A DNA stretch of 64,000 nucleotides, taken from assembly GCA_964034945.1 (NCBI GenBank), contig OZ035963.1, positions 37,702,361-37,766,360 on the forward strand, read 5' to 3'. A program made the translations under genes and the position numbers. The stretch is from Chrysopilus asiliformis. Lineage: Eukaryota > Arthropoda > Insecta > Diptera > Rhagionidae. Of this stretch, positions 45,396 through 57,330 are shown in pieces. Below the pieces are notes generated by a model. The model searched no databases. It worked only from the letters and a program-made list of their open reading frames with translations, and was not told the origin of the DNA. Within the stretch, counting starts at the first letter, position 1, and each line of letters opens with the position of its first letter.

Positions 45396-46635
45396 AAGAC
45401 ATTGTTTTAATATGACTCCAATCGACTCAGGGGTGATCGGGAAATGTTTTTTAGGCAAAATTAAGAGGTCGAAATTTTTCATTATACTCCGTAGAAGAAA
45501 GTAATTACGACAAATTAAACAAACTTCTTATCCTAAACACGTTTGAACTTGGAATGATGCTCTACATAACTGTTTACCGAAAAACTAATAATTTAACACT
45601 CATACAAACTGTTTTTGCTCACTTTTAATAGTAAAATCACGCCAATGTTGTGATTTAACTGGTTACGTGAACTTATTTACCTTAGATTGTTGGAAATCAC
45701 TTGTCGTTTGTTACAAATCACACCAATTTAGTAGGGAAACTACGCTGCAATAAGAATTTCACTCGCTTTGTTGTAAATCACTCATCAAAAATGCGAATAT
45801 GCTCCAAAAATGGGCTTTTACCCACAAAATTTTGTTGGAATTCAAACAAATCAACTAGAGTGTACATCAGGGTGTTATGGATGACAAAAGATTTTGATTT
45901 CCGCATATCCGCCCGTCTGTCCATCCGTCCGTGAACATCATAAATTTCGAAAGAATTGAGCTAAAGACTTGAAATTTTGATAGTTAAGTTTCTCGTAAAT
46001 GGCTAGACTAAGTTCTTGATCGGGTAAAATTGGACCATTCCTTCCTCTCCCCCATACAAACGAAACAGTTTTTTGCCATTTTCTCGACAACGATGAGTCA
46101 TATTGAAAAATTTATAAAGGTAAAATGTGTTTAGAATATGATTTTACATCCAAATCTAATCAGACAACTCCTTTCCCCCTTTTTTAATAAACATTTTGTT
46201 TGGATTTTTTAAAATGAACATCTTGTCTGTCATTATATAGATTATTTTTACGATTGGTCCCTGGCAATTGTAGTTTTGGCAAAATTTTACTTTAGGGGCG
46301 CGGTTGACTAGGATCTTCATATTTTTTTCCTAGCTTTATGGGGTCAAATGGATTTAAAAAATAAAAAAAATAAAGTTTAGCCGTAGTTTTTCTTGTGTTT
46401 TAACTATAATCTAAGATGGCACTACACAAATTGAACTTTCTAAAATTGTCTTATCGTTTTATAAACATTCTATTAAGTTATTTTGTGGCTACCTATGTAC
46501 CTATATACCTAGATCAATTTATTTTTAAACCGTTGGAAGCTTATATTTCCGAAACTATGCAAAAAACCTAGGGAGATGAAATTTTGCCACCTTAGTTCCG
46601 GCGACAATAGAATATTTTCATTACTTCTGCCTTGT

Positions 46636-46990
46636 AAGATTAACGGAAGGCCCTGTAAGGATACCATAATTATCTTTTTCCTCAAATTTTCCGGAAAAAA
46701 ATCTATTCTGGGGGTTTTTGGGGTCGCTGAATCCGAATCTGTCATCAAAAACTCTGTAAGGATAACGGAAGGTCCTGTAAGGATAACGTGATTATCCTTT
46801 TCTCCAAATTTTCCGGAAAAAAAATCTATTCTGGGGGTTTTTGAGGTCGCTAAATCCGAATCTGCCATTAAAAAGTCTGTAAGGATAACGGAAGGTCCTG
46901 TAAGGATAACGTGATTATCCCTTTCTCCGAATTTTCCGGAAAAAAATTTATTCTGGGGGTTTTTGGGGTCGCTGAATACGATTCTCAAGT
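46636..46990 (+). repeat. 123-bp tandem repeat, about three units
   Basis: Units begin at about 46710, 46833 and 46955 (phrase gggggtttttggggtcgct) and each contains ctgtaaggataacg twice. 123 is divisible by three, so a minus frame of 159 codons stays open and encodes a 41-residue periodic sequence (motif FFSGKFGEKDNHVILTGPSV). I see no evidence that it is translated. Diverged inverted units occur at 15610-15945. Confidence 0.88.
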
Positions 46991-47226
46991 TAAAAAGCCT
47001 GTTTTTTTTTTATTTTTTATGAATATTTTTGTATTTAAAATATATTTATAACCATTATTTTGTCAAAACGCCAAATATATTTTTTAAGCATATGGTATTA
47101 AAAATATTGTTTTTTGGGATTCTTGTATTTTTATACAAGAAATATATGTAAAGTGAAATAGGTTACTGGAGAAACATTTTGTAATCTAATTTATTTTGTT
47201 CTGTTAACGTAGTATAAGTATTTGAA

Positions 47227-47960
47227 ATGAAACTCATGGTCTTTGACTCAAATATCTCAAGGCGAATCACAACTATGCACACTGTTGACAGGAGCCGCGG
47301 CCGATTTGCGCATACTTTTTCACTGGAGATCGATTTGGTTGGGATGGCGCCGGCGCCGACGCTATATACACAAATGCCATCAACTATACGATCGTCTTCT
47401 AAATTTTATGTTTCATGTTCTACCTACATCATCTATATATCTATATATTTAGCAATTTAACGATCTACAGCAAAAATGCATACAGACATCCCAAATGAAG
47501 CTCACTGATCCAGACCAGATCTTCTTATCATGTGCTACAAGGAAATCAGACTAAAAAAATTCCTCGATTTTTTTTTTGCATTCGCGTAAAGAAATCAGCA
47601 ACTCAATGAAAGAAGCCGGTTGCCGATCTGAAAGCCTCTATTGCGTTTTTTCCAAACGTTTGCTGGCTGTGATTTTCGTTAAAAGTACTTGGAACCAAGA
47701 GTCCCACAAAGAGGGGTTTGGCATTTGTGTCATGTTTTTTTTCGGAAAGGCACTCAAATGAGGACAATTGGCGGGACCCCGGATGATTTCAAATGTCTTT
47801 TCCCAGTTCAGTTGAGCTACCAACTGTTTGCAACAGGCCGCGCCAGTAAACATCAGTCCGCACCGACCGGTAACGTCATCGTTCGACGTTACCATTGCCA
47901 ACTACCTATCAGTAAGTACCACTTTTTCATCCACGAAAAATTGGAGCAACCTAAGATCTT
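47227..47960. other. GC-richer block with overlapping open frames on both strands
   Basis: Composition is strikingly richer in G+C than its surroundings, with CpG-containing clusters (ggcgccggcgccgac at about 47346). Frames of 60-94 codons exist on both strands at 47576-47973 (plus) and 47638-47901 (minus), with a possible donor at 47911 (tatca|gtaagt). No motif recognised. Could be a host promoter/exon or an unidentified element; 46280-46500 and 47990-49130 show nothing assignable. Confidence 0.3.
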
Positions 47961-49130
47961 TGTATTATTTTAAATGTTTTTTGTTGATGTTTGAGCCGGG
48001 CCGTTAATAAAGGCCAAGTTGTTAGCTGGATTTTCGCACGATGTGGCTGTAGACACATCATTATGCGATAATTAAGATTTCGTCCATGCGAGACTCGTGC
48101 GATGTGTTTGTCATATGTAATATGTTTATATATGTGAGCATTGATTTGGTTGTCTGAAAGCGTTAAAAATCAAATAACATAACGAATTCAAATGTCTTTT
48201 TAGGAGTCTATGGTACAAATGTTATTACGAGTCTATGGTACAAATGTTATTAGGATCCAAAATCGTTAAAAGTCACGCATGATTATTAAATATTTTATTT
48301 TATTGAAATATTTTCTCTATATACTAGAAAATATCAAATTTGATCGGCCCAAATTCATCAAAAAATTTCGTATTTCTTGTTATTGTTAGATTGTTTTCGA
48401 CATATTGTTGTTACAAAAAATTATATCTAAAAAAATCAAACCAACTTGCAAGCATTTTTCATAAAAATCATATATTTTGTTTGTTGTGAAAAAAACGTTT
48501 GTTTGTTCTGAGAATACTACACTGAAAAAAGGGAATGTTTAGAAAGTGTTTGTGAACATCTATTCAGTGTTTGCAGTAATAATTATATGTTTCTGTAAAA
48601 TAATTATTTTGTATAGCAAACAGAACATGTTCGTTGACAAAAATTATTGTTTAATAATATGTAACATTTAATACTTCAAAAAAACAATTTTTGTTTAAAT
48701 TGAAAAATTCGGTGTTTGTCTTAAAAACTTTTAGTCTGTTGTGACAAACACTTTTGATGAAACCATTTAGAAAATTTAAAATATTTATCAGAAACACTTT
48801 ATTCTTTCTTAGAAATATTTATATTGTATAAGACAAAAACTTTACATGTAAGTTGGTTGTAAAAAACACAAAAATATTTCTGGTTAACTATGATTGTTGA
48901 AATTGTTAGTAATAAAAAATCGAATCTTCACTTCCACGATTCGACGACTTTTCAAGTTGATCGTTTACGTAAGAAAAGTCGTCAAATCGACAGTCGCCTG
49001 TGACTTTACGGAATTCCTACAAAGATTGCAGTCACCTGTCAGATGAAGGGCTTTAATCTTAGTAAAAATTAATGGCGAAAATCGTGTCAAAAATGCTCCG
49101 ATGGTTAAGAAGATAGTAAGCGAGGGGTTT

Positions 49131-49340
49131 ACAGGCAAGTCGGGTGGGGTGATTTTTAGTGGGCGAAAACTTTCCTTGAGGGACGGACAAGGTACCTAAT
49201 GGCGCAAAGCACGTCAAGATTTCACCGGCAATTCAAGAGACAGTAGGGATGGGTTACTGGCAAGGAAGTGTAGATTTTAGTTAGAGAAAACTTTTCTTGG
49301 GGAACAATTTACCCAATGGCGCAAACCGCGTCAAAATCGG
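49131..49340 (+). repeat. Degenerate tandem dimer
   Basis: Two diverged units share in order 'ggcaag.cgggtg/gaagtgt', 'gatttttag', 'gaaaac.tt.cttg', 'aatggcgcaaa.c.cgtcaa'. The offset is about 127 bp. Confidence 0.55.
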
Positions 49341-49599
49341 TTTACTAGGACGGGATCTCCGTCGAAAATAGAGCGTTACGCATAAATATATTGGCTATAA
49401 AAATAAGTTCTTACCGATTGTGCACGTCTCCCCATCCGCCATTATATGGCTTTGGAGGGTGTATGTGTGAGCTGTGAAACATAGTGTGTGACATTTATTG
49501 GAAGCGTAAATAGGGCAATCATCTCTACCAGGATTATTATGGCAATCATGCTCTACCAGAATCCACGTGCAGATTTTCGATGCATCGATCTAAAAGAAG

Positions 49600-50045
49600 T
49601 GATTTCGATGTCAGACACAAAGAACGCATGGGAATGGTTTTCAAGGTCGGTAATTGGGTTCCGCATGAGTTGAGAGAAAGGTACATTGACAGGCGATTGC
49701 TGGCGTGTGAAATACTGCTTCAATGACAGCAAAGGACGAATTTTCTACATCGAATCATTACTGGAGACGAGAAATGGGTTTATTACGACAATCCTAAGCG
49801 TCTTAAAGCCAAGGTCATGCCCGATGAGCCCGACCCTTCCATGCCAAAGAGAAAAATTCATGTCGCGAAGGTAATGCTGTGCATCTGTTGGAATTTGAGG
49901 GGTGTTGTGTACTATGAGCTCTTGAAATCGTCAGAAACCATCAATGGCGAAGTCTATCGACATCAACTGATACGTTTGAAGCGACCTATTGGCGAAAAAC
50001 GTCCGGAATGGGTCGATAGGCCTATTTGTCATGCCACAATTTCAG
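49600..50045 (+). pseudogene. Mariner transposase pseudogene (DDE core, truncated)
   Basis: Translates with VGNWVPHELRERYIDRR, then LLACEILLQ, a TGA stop, FLHRIITGDEKWVYYDNPKR and HVAKVMLCICWNLRGVVYYE. 'WVPHEL', 'TGDEKW.YYDNP' (first catalytic Asp) and 'VMLC.WW...GV.YYELL' are hallmarks of true mariner transposases. The next expected motif, HDNARPH with the second Asp, is absent; the sequence switches at about 50041 to a repeat also seen at 22790 and 29190. The in-frame stop at about 49720 and the truncation make it dead. Confidence 0.85.
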
Positions 50046-50484
50046 ATTTTGTGAAATAAAAATTCATATTTTTATGTAAACTAATATTTTATTCGTCAGG
50101 TAAATTGTGCAGAAACGTGGATTTTGTATAAGAAAGCCATGTGCTGTTCACATCAGATATTTTTTTTTGGAATATATTTGTATAGTATGCATATTAATGA
50201 TTCAGGAGGGTACAGTACTTGTATTTCTATTCATTTCTTCTTATATCTAACACATTAAAAGTTTATACGCAAACCTCGACAGCAAGCAAGTCCTCTCTGT
50301 TGTTGCTTTGCATTTGTTCAAAGTCTTTGAACCCAATTTGAAAAGCTTCCTTATGAGTTTATGCATACGCCTAAAGTACCCTGCTCAAGATAAGAATATT
50401 CCTAATTCTTGACACTTAGCAGGATGATTTTTTTTGTTCTTCAAAAGCGTATAAGAGATCTTTTTGTCATGTTTGCGGTATAAG

Positions 50485-50964
50485 ATGCTGACAAAAGATG
50501 AAGAAGCCCTTTTGCTTCAAGTGGGACATTACAAGTGCAAAAAATATACTCTAAACAACTTTAATACGCTTCTCGTAAGAAATTTATTGTCCAATGAGGT
50601 ATGAACATAAAATTGCTTATCAAATTACTTTTTTAATTAATATTTTAGATTCAGAAGAACAAATTCAAACCACATTTTTTATTGAATTTTGATTGGTTTT
50701 AGTTATCAGATAGAATTACTGCAATGGGTACCTACTAATAGTAAAATCATTTTTAGTGAGGATTGTATTAGCCTCACAACTAGGCATCTGTCTTATGTGC
50801 AAATGAACAGAAATCCCGCTAGATACTATGTAGAAAAATGTTCAAACACATTTTACTTATTCGTTTTATTTAGAAATGTGTCTGGTAATTTTTTTTCCGT
50901 TACAAGCCCGTATACGGATAAGAAGATGCACTTTTCAATTTTAGAGTGCCCAGTATACCCTTGA
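50485..50964 (+). pseudogene. Unrecognised spliced gene fragment
   Basis: Exon 1 (50485-50598): MLTKDEEALLLQVGHYKCKK followed by 18 codons. A 50-base intron with GTATGA donor and ttaatattttag acceptor follows, then exon 2 from 50649 in phase (IQKNKFKPHFLLNFDWF). That frame stops at 50700, but the next frame continues without a stop to 50964 (SYQIELLQWVPTNSKIIFSE onward). A single extra T in a TTTT run would explain the break. No family recognised; the junction phase is the main support. Confidence 0.25.
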
Positions 50965-51841
50965 TTTACGGGGCAGTTACGTTCCAAAAAAAACGCTCGC
51001 CCCAAAATCGTGCAAATAAAAAACACAATGAAATTGACAGAAAAGCCGCGCAGTTGCGGAATTTCGACCGCGTAGATGGAAAATTGGTAAAATAAACCTA
51101 GTCGCGCAGCTGAAAACAGGTACTATTAAAAATCGTGCACAATGTGGTACTAATTTGCTTCTAGTGCATTTTTCATGCAAAAATTACTTCCAAAAAATTG
51201 TAATTTGAAATTTAATTTTTTTTGGAAAATATAAATACAATTGTTCAAAATTTTTATGAAATTTTTAACCATGTGGCAAAGTGCTGTTAAATCGAAACTC
51301 GATCGAGAGTTCACTGGGTCACATGTTCACTAAATTACAAGTGCAATGTAATTGGAAAGAAATCCATAATTTCATAGCACTTATACAGCTAAAAATGATG
51401 TCTCCATTCCAACTTTCAAAGTTAACCCGTTCGGTACATGTTTTTTTCTATGGGGGTTAAAGATTCTCTCTATACAAATTAATGATGTTTAAGCTATTAG
51501 TATTCATTTAAAACAAAACAAAAAAAATTAAAAATTTATATTTTTTACAAATACGTCCACTGTAGTCCAGCTTTTTACTCAAAAAATCAAAATTGGGTCA
51601 CAAATGCACTTAAAAGGTGCACTGAATGAGAATAGAGTGTTGAAAATAAATAAATAATAAGACAATTCAAATTTTTTAGCATGATTTACACAAATGGCAG
51701 CAAAATACCGAATATGTTAAAAATGTTTACCGATTTTTTTTTTTGTAAAGTTACAAATGGTGTGTAAAATTTACGTACAAAACGGATAATCGCAAAAAGA
51801 ATGTAAAAATTATAAAATGATTTCTGAATTTTTTACAATTA

Positions 51842-52236
51842 AGCCTAGTACGCAGTTCGAGTAAAATGAAATTTTAACGCGGTCTCCAAATTGGCACATT
51901 AAAACCGAAGTAAAAACTGTTTGTGGAGAAATCAAATTGACAGCCGAGCACACACAATTAAAAAACCAACCTCGTTAAGAAAACTGGAAACAGAACCTCT
52001 ATTATTTTCATCTGTCAAATTTTTACCTCGAAATTAATGTACCGAACAGTTAAAATGCTGGTAAAATCAAGTGGAGACTTTCTACGCCATCTAGTGAGGC
52101 AACATTGCAACATGAGTTTTTCACATCATTTTACCAGCGAACTGCGTACCGCTTGGTAAAATTTCTGAGGTTAAATTTAAGCGCAGTGTTAAATTTGTAT
52201 GGAAAATTCCATTTTACTCGAACTGCGTACTAGGCT
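51842..52236. mobile_element. PIF/Harbinger-type MITE, TTA duplication
   Basis: Ends AGCCTAGTACGCAGTTCGAG and inverse, about 26 bp, perfect. Direct TTA at 51839-51841 and 52237-52239, the typical PIF/Harbinger/Tourist target. 395 bp, non-coding. The preceding 50970-51840 and following 52240-53527 show no assignable gene; 50975-51130 has 'gcgcagttgcgg' phrases resembling the pogo-like element at 34801. Confidence 0.85.
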
Positions 52237-53527
52237 TTACACAAAAATAATGTGAAAAAATTGTTGTGAAATTATATAACTTTTATGTGAAATTCAGTAT
52301 TTCGATGTGATTTTACAACTCTGATAATACTAAAATTGAAGAAGTAGACATGGATAACTTGAACGAGTGAGACCCGAGTTTAGAAATTTATTTGATTCTT
52401 TCGCTGGTTGTGTGCGTTTACTTCCCGCGAAGTTGTAAGATCGCGCTATTAAGGCCCGTTTGCGCGTATTATTCTTAAAAAAGTAAGTTGTGGTTAGCCT
52501 ACTTAAACCGTAGAAATTCTTCGACTTAAATTTTTTAAGTTGTACATAAGTTGCTAAGTTTTGTTGGTGCAAACGGCACTTAATAATTCAAAAAATGACG
52601 GCTGTTACTTTATACTGAATAAAGGTAGATGACTGACCTACTGGATTTTCATCTACTTGCCGGCCAGTAGACAGTGATGGAAACGGGCCTTTAGTTTCCA
52701 ATTTTTAGAAAATATTAAAGTGAACCTTCCAGCCCAAACATGCCCCTCCCGCCGCCCTCCAATTGAATGTAATTGTTTCCATTATTGAATGGGGACGAAT
52801 TTTTAGAAAAAAATCCCCTTCTTTCGGCATCAAAAATTCGATTCTTCTCATGGGGATGAAAAAAATGGTAAACCCATCATATTTTTGAAATTTACTCTTC
52901 GAGATCATTCATTTAAGGTATGTCTTTCCATCCGCTTCCAGAAAATAGTTTCATGGATAAACGTTTATTTAAAAAAACAGTTTGACAAGGGATGGAAAAT
53001 GAGTCGCTTACCCTATTATTTGACTGTCAGATGCAAAAAAGGTGACCTTTAATTTTAGTGGGGCTTTCAAAATATGCAACCAGTTTTGAAGCGCGTCAAA
53101 TATAGGTGAGAGCGGGATCAAAAAACCATAGTTGAGAATGGGTTCCTTCATCCTACCATAGTAATTTTTTCTTTTCGCAGTTTGATTTTACTCTAAAAAA
53201 GAAAACTTGATTTTTGTTTTGTTTAAATCGGACTACTGTTTGCTGAGTTATGACCAAAAATCGATTTTTTGCCCGGTTTTCGAGGGGGAAGGGTGTCCTT
53301 GTTTTTGAGGACGAAAGCAATTTTAATTCGTGATTTAGAATTTATTGACGATTTCTAGAAAAGCCCATTGTAGGCAGATCTGTATATGAAGTTATTTTTA
53401 GAGAAAAGTCATCCGCAATGTAAAATTCGATAGGTTATCTGTTCAACATTGATCGCTGGAGGCTTTTTAAAAAAACTTGAAAGTTCACTGATTCAAAAAT
53501 AGCTCCTTTTCTTCATTAGACTTGCGA

Positions 53528-53709
53528 TAACTTAGTGTTTTAACTATGGTTTGGGTTCCTGGGCATAGTAATATTCCTGGAAATGAGAAGGCAGATGAAC
53601 TTGCTCGTAAGGGTACATGTATGGACAGTCAACCCATTTCTGTTGGGTTTCCGATTCAAACCCTTAAACTGCAACTTAAGCAGTGGGCGGATCAGGAGAA
53701 CCAACAACT
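53528..53709 (+). pseudogene. LINE ORF2 ribonuclease H end (split by insertion)
   Basis: MVWVPGHSNIPGNEKADELA then RKGT is the C-terminal RNase H signature of jockey/R1/LOA-type non-LTR retrotransposons: 'WVPGHS.I.GNE.AD.LA', with His and Asp of the active site region. The frame proceeds to QWADQENQQL, where it is interrupted at 53709. The upstream parts of RNase H, reverse transcriptase and endonuclease are missing; 5' truncation is normal for LINEs. Confidence 0.85.
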
Positions 53710-55742
53710 GTTACGAACTCCCAAAAATTCAAAACGGTCACACTCATTTTCACCGTCTGGTTTAGAAATGGAATTCGTCCTCAGCGGTACTTTCTCTCAG
53801 ATGACCTCACCGGGACTTTCTCTGATAAGAGCACCCACGCACACTTCTCACTCCATCTAGAACTTTCTTTTTGACTTATGTATTAGTGCAATTGCTTTAA
53901 TTGAACGATTACTGATCGATTGCTTATCGATTGCTTATCGATTGCCGATCGAAGTGGGACGTTCGGGAGGGAGATCTGCTCGATGGTTGTAGTTGACAAT
54001 GGATGCTTTGGTAAATTTGCAGATATGATTTTTGAATTTTAGCCGTTGAGAGGAGATTATATTTTATTCTGAAATTTATGTTTCTGTAGGAGGAAGGAAA
54101 TAATTATTGGTAGCATCATGCTAACTCATGTTTTTTTTTAAAACGTCCATTCAATTATGTCCAATAATATACAAAACATACAAATGCATATTGGTATATG
54201 TATTGGATTAGATTAAATATTTGAATATTTTTATAATTCTATTAATCTGTATTAGCAGAAATATGCAGAAAAGTGTGTAAGAAAAAAAATAATCTCTGGC
54301 CACAACTACATTAGGAAAATAAACTAATACAATAATTTGGCCTCCAAAAATTCCTACCGTAAATTCTTTTTTTGCCATTTTGTTAGTGGAAACCTGAACA
54401 AGTAGTTCAAAGTTAAAAAAAAATATATATTTAAATTTTTTTTGGTGAAGACCCGGATTTATGAATTGTAATTTTAAATTTAAATTCTTGTGTAGTGTTT
54501 GGTTTTTGTAAATTATAATTTTCTTGTAGTTTCCGGTAGTTAAAATTCCACGAAACCAGATTTGGTGCAAAAATTTTTTTGTTTGAATAGAAAGTGGTAA
54601 GATTTTCTTTTGTTTAAAGGGATTATCAAATTATAATTCCCAATGTTAATTCCATAGGTCCCGAAAAAGCTGGAAAGCGGGGGCCACTTTCTTTAAAAAG
54701 TTGCTTTTGCTTCAAAATTAGCACTTTCTAAGAAATTTCCACTTTCTATGAAATTTCTACTTTCTTCAGAATTTGCACAATAGAATTTACACATTTTCTT
54801 TAAAAGTTGGATCTTCTTTAAATGTGGATTTATTTAAATTTGGAATCGTTCATTCCATATTGCATTCTTTCGGAGGCATTTTGTTGGACAAATTATTCCT
54901 CCAATTCGGATTTTTCCACGTAGACGCGAAAGATTGGAAGCCCTTGTGTGGAGGTGACCTTTCGGGGTAACGGATCCATTGTACCAGGAGCAGATTTAGT
55001 TACCCATCAAAGCACATGGTCCACCGTTCCAGATTTGTTGGATTTTTTTTCTTGGAGTTCATTGTTATGGAGGATTAAAATTTTTTTTTATACGAGACAG
55101 CAATTGAATTATACTCATAAAAAAAGGGGAAGTAAAATTAGCAACATATGTGTAAAATGTTCACCTTTTAATAAAAAAAATTCAAGATTTTTAGCTTACA
55201 AACTATCGGATTATAAGTTGGCTTGCTGATATGCTGTGCACATCATCTGCAGCGGCCGGAATTTGGTAAGTCCGTTCCATTTAATTATTTATTTTAAAAA
55301 TCTATAAAAGGGTGAACATTATTATCAGTTTTTCCTTATCGCGTCAATTTTGTTCAAATTATTTGAAAGATTTTATAGCAACCCATAGATTTTTTTGTCG
55401 TAAGGAAATTTTTGTGATAAATTAAATGAATTATATAATAAAGATTAATTTTATTTTCAATTTTCGCTGAGCAATTGTTATGTCTCGCTAATTTCGGTGA
55501 GACTCTCAGGTGAGATGAGCGGGACTTAGTGGGGATTGCATAAGGGGGGCGGAAATGGTGCACTTCGGGGATTTCCCCATTCAGAGGCACGTCGCTTCTG
55601 ATCGGAGGTGCTTCTAGGCAAGAACCCACTTTTCAATGAGCCCGCGCTCTTCCTATGAGCTAGTCAAGACGTGCCGCCTAGAAGTTCCTCAGGCTCAACC
55701 CTAATTTCTGGTTTGAATCGGGATTAGAAAAGAGCCAGTATC
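53710..55742. mobile_element. Two-kilobase insertion within the LINE
   Basis: ACAACT occurs at 53704-53709 and 55743-55748. Removing everything between, plus one copy, restores a continuous frame (QQL then WSMCQ). The segment is therefore an insertion with a 6-bp target duplication. No terminal inverted repeats; its interior is AT-rich at left and GC-richer at right (55480-55740, with a GC block similar in base content to LINE sequence). Its class is unknown; the duplication and lack of inverted ends suggest a retroelement. Confidence 0.6.
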
Positions 55743-56225
55743 ACAACTTTGGTCCATGTGTCAGACCGGCACTACAACAAAGGAATTATGGGGTGGCTTA
55801 AATGCAAACCTTACTAAGAGCCTCTTAAATCTGGAACGGAATCCCCTTCGTCTAACGACTTGGATTCTAACTGGGCACTCCCTCCTGAAGGATCACGCTT
55901 TCAAGATGAGGCTGGTGGATAATCCACAATGCAGGGGCTGCGGAGAAGAGCGGGAAACGGTGGAGCACTTTTTGTGTCACTGTCCAGCCTTAACCCGTAC
56001 TCGCGTCAAATGCTTCGGCTATCCCTTTCTAGAGGAACTCCATGAGGCAGGAACTCAGGGCTGGGAGCCGATTCGAAAATATATAGCACTGGCGGGATGG
56101 CTAAACAACCGTACTTGAGCTCAATCTGCTCCAGCGAGGGACATCGGAGGTGTACAATGGGCCCAACTTGAGGCCTGCGTGCGTGGGGTTCCCTGGTGAA
56201 CCCCCCTCCTATCAAACCAACCAAC
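55743..56225 (+). pseudogene. LINE ORF2 C-terminus with zinc knuckle, and 3' UTR
   Basis: Resumes as WSMCQTGTTTKELWGGLNAN, then LRLTTWILTGHSLLKDH, then CRGCGEERETVEHFLCHCPA. The last is the C-x2-C-x8-H-x4-C knuckle found after RNase H in R1/jockey-clade ORF2. 'LTGH..L..H' is likewise typical. Stop at 56116-56118, followed by a 100-base 3' UTR ending in a CCAA-type repeat (aaaccaaccaaccaac). Continuation of the 53528 fragment. Confidence 0.88.
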
Positions 56226-56334
56226 CAACTATGGTTGTATTTATGGAAAGTAAATTTTATTTATTTATCTACGTTTTTTACTACAAAATATGTTTATTTA
56301 TTCAAAAACTTCCATTACGATGCATAAAACATAC

Positions 56335-56433
56335 AATGGGTGCTTTAATTAAAAACCCGGATAAGAGAACATCCCGGTTAGCAGCACAAATTTTCCGAGC
56401 CCGATTGGTGTTCTCTTAAGCGGTCTCGACTGT
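56335..56433. mobile_element. Pogo/Tigger-like terminal fragment
   Basis: The end reads ggtgttctcttaagcggtctcgactgTA; its inverse starts CAGTCGAGACCGCTTAAGAG, a pogo/Tigger-like terminus with TA after it. No partner end was found within the neighbourhood, so this is a truncated copy. Confidence 0.4.
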
Positions 56434-56617
56434 ATGTAAATTTACATAGGTGGTGTTTACAGCATTCAAAGTTGGCACAATTTTTACCCACATTGAATAT
56501 TGTAATATTTTTAACTGTATGGAAGAAAAAACTCTATACTAATAATCTCACGTCACACTTGCATACGATAGCTCATATGTTATAGCGATACAAATTATTA
56601 CGCTGCACAACTACTGC

Positions 56618-57159
56618 CAAAGATTTTACAATCTTTTTAGGATAATTTGACACCGCAGATTCCAAATCTGCAAGTGGTTTGACCAGATTGGCTCTGGCTT
56701 TTGAGAAAATCCCAAAAAAAGATTATTTTTTTCGAAAAAATTTCATATAAACTGAAAATATTTATTTTTGTTATTGCCGTGGATATTTCAATCATTACCC
56801 TAAATTTGACACCGCTGAATTCGAATCTGGAAACAGTTTGGCTGAAAATGTTCCAGTTTTTGAGATTTGGCAAAAAGAAGAAATATTGTTCTTAACAACA
56901 CCCAAATAGTTAGAAAAAAGTCAAATCTCAGAAACTAGAAAAAAGCCAGCTAAACTACTTCCAGATTCGTATTCAGCGATGTCAACTTACCCTGAACTGA
57001 TTGGAATATCCACGACAACAACAAAAATACAAGGATTTTTTTCGAAAAAAAAAAATCTTTTTTTGGCGTTTCTCAAAAACTGGAGCCAATCTGGTCAAAC
57101 CACTTGCAGATTCGGAATCTGCGATGTCAAGTTATCCTAAAAAGATTGTAAAATCTTTG
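56618..57159. mobile_element. Element with about 116-bp inverted arms (fold-back)
   Basis: The left arm starts caaagattttacaatctttt and includes 'gcaagtggtttgaccagatt'. The right arm, ending 57159, is its inverse with scattered mismatches (56618-56733 against 57045-57159). The centre contains a diverged half-copy of the arm ('gaatctggaaacagtttggc', about 56820). Related fragments at 12985-13240 and 58180-58400. Confidence 0.65.
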
Positions 57160-57330
57160 ACAACACAAAACAGTAATTTTTTGTCGGGTAGTGTTATTTC
57201 TAATTCTGTCAATAGTAATCTATGTACGTACAAGAGAATGCACGTAGAGTGCATCTTTTAAGAGTATGATTTATTTGTTCAGCTAAGACAAGGAACCTCT
57301 TCCTGCATACCTTTACAATCCAATTTTTGT

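Larger units (their letters stand above)
43625..45500 (+). repeat. Repeat A copy 2, with satellite expansion and a nested MITE
   Basis: Nearly identical to 28185-29070 except for two differences: a 671-bp MITE at 44104-44774 and expansion of the GACAGACAGACT array to about 350 bp. The high identity implies recent duplication or activity. Encodes nothing; the long Ser/Val/Cys/Leu frames on the minus strand are satellite translation. Confidence 0.88.
43058..45862. mobile_element. CACTCTARWTG-family element, second copy, carrying nested repeat A
   Basis: Ends CACTCTAGTTGATT and inverse; TA duplicated from the host repeat (43056-43057 and 45863-45864). Own sequence is confined to about 43058-43610 and 45510-45862, with many 'gtgatttcac' motifs. 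The middle is a repeat A copy. No zinc-finger frame remains in this copy. Confidence 0.8.
42990..46270 (+). repeat. Dispersed repeat family T copy, split by insertion
   Basis: 'atatcatataccgtttgtaa...gaacTA' (42990-43057) continues as 'TAcatcagggtgttatggat...' at 45863. The two halves join exactly as in the unbroken copies at 32100 and 58793. The intervening 43058-45862 is the inserted CACTCTAG element. Confidence 0.85.

Noticed and set aside
44977..45482. Two long minus frames (141 and 159 codons) rich in Cys-Leu-Ser-Val or Ser-Leu-Ser-Val
   Set aside because: They are translations of the 12-bp satellite, which is open in several frames by its periodicity. There is no gene evidence.
46509..46988. 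159-codon minus frame as a repetitive protein gene
   Set aside because: It follows from a 123-bp tandem period. Diverged units elsewhere do not preserve a frame, so it is recorded only as a tandem repeat.
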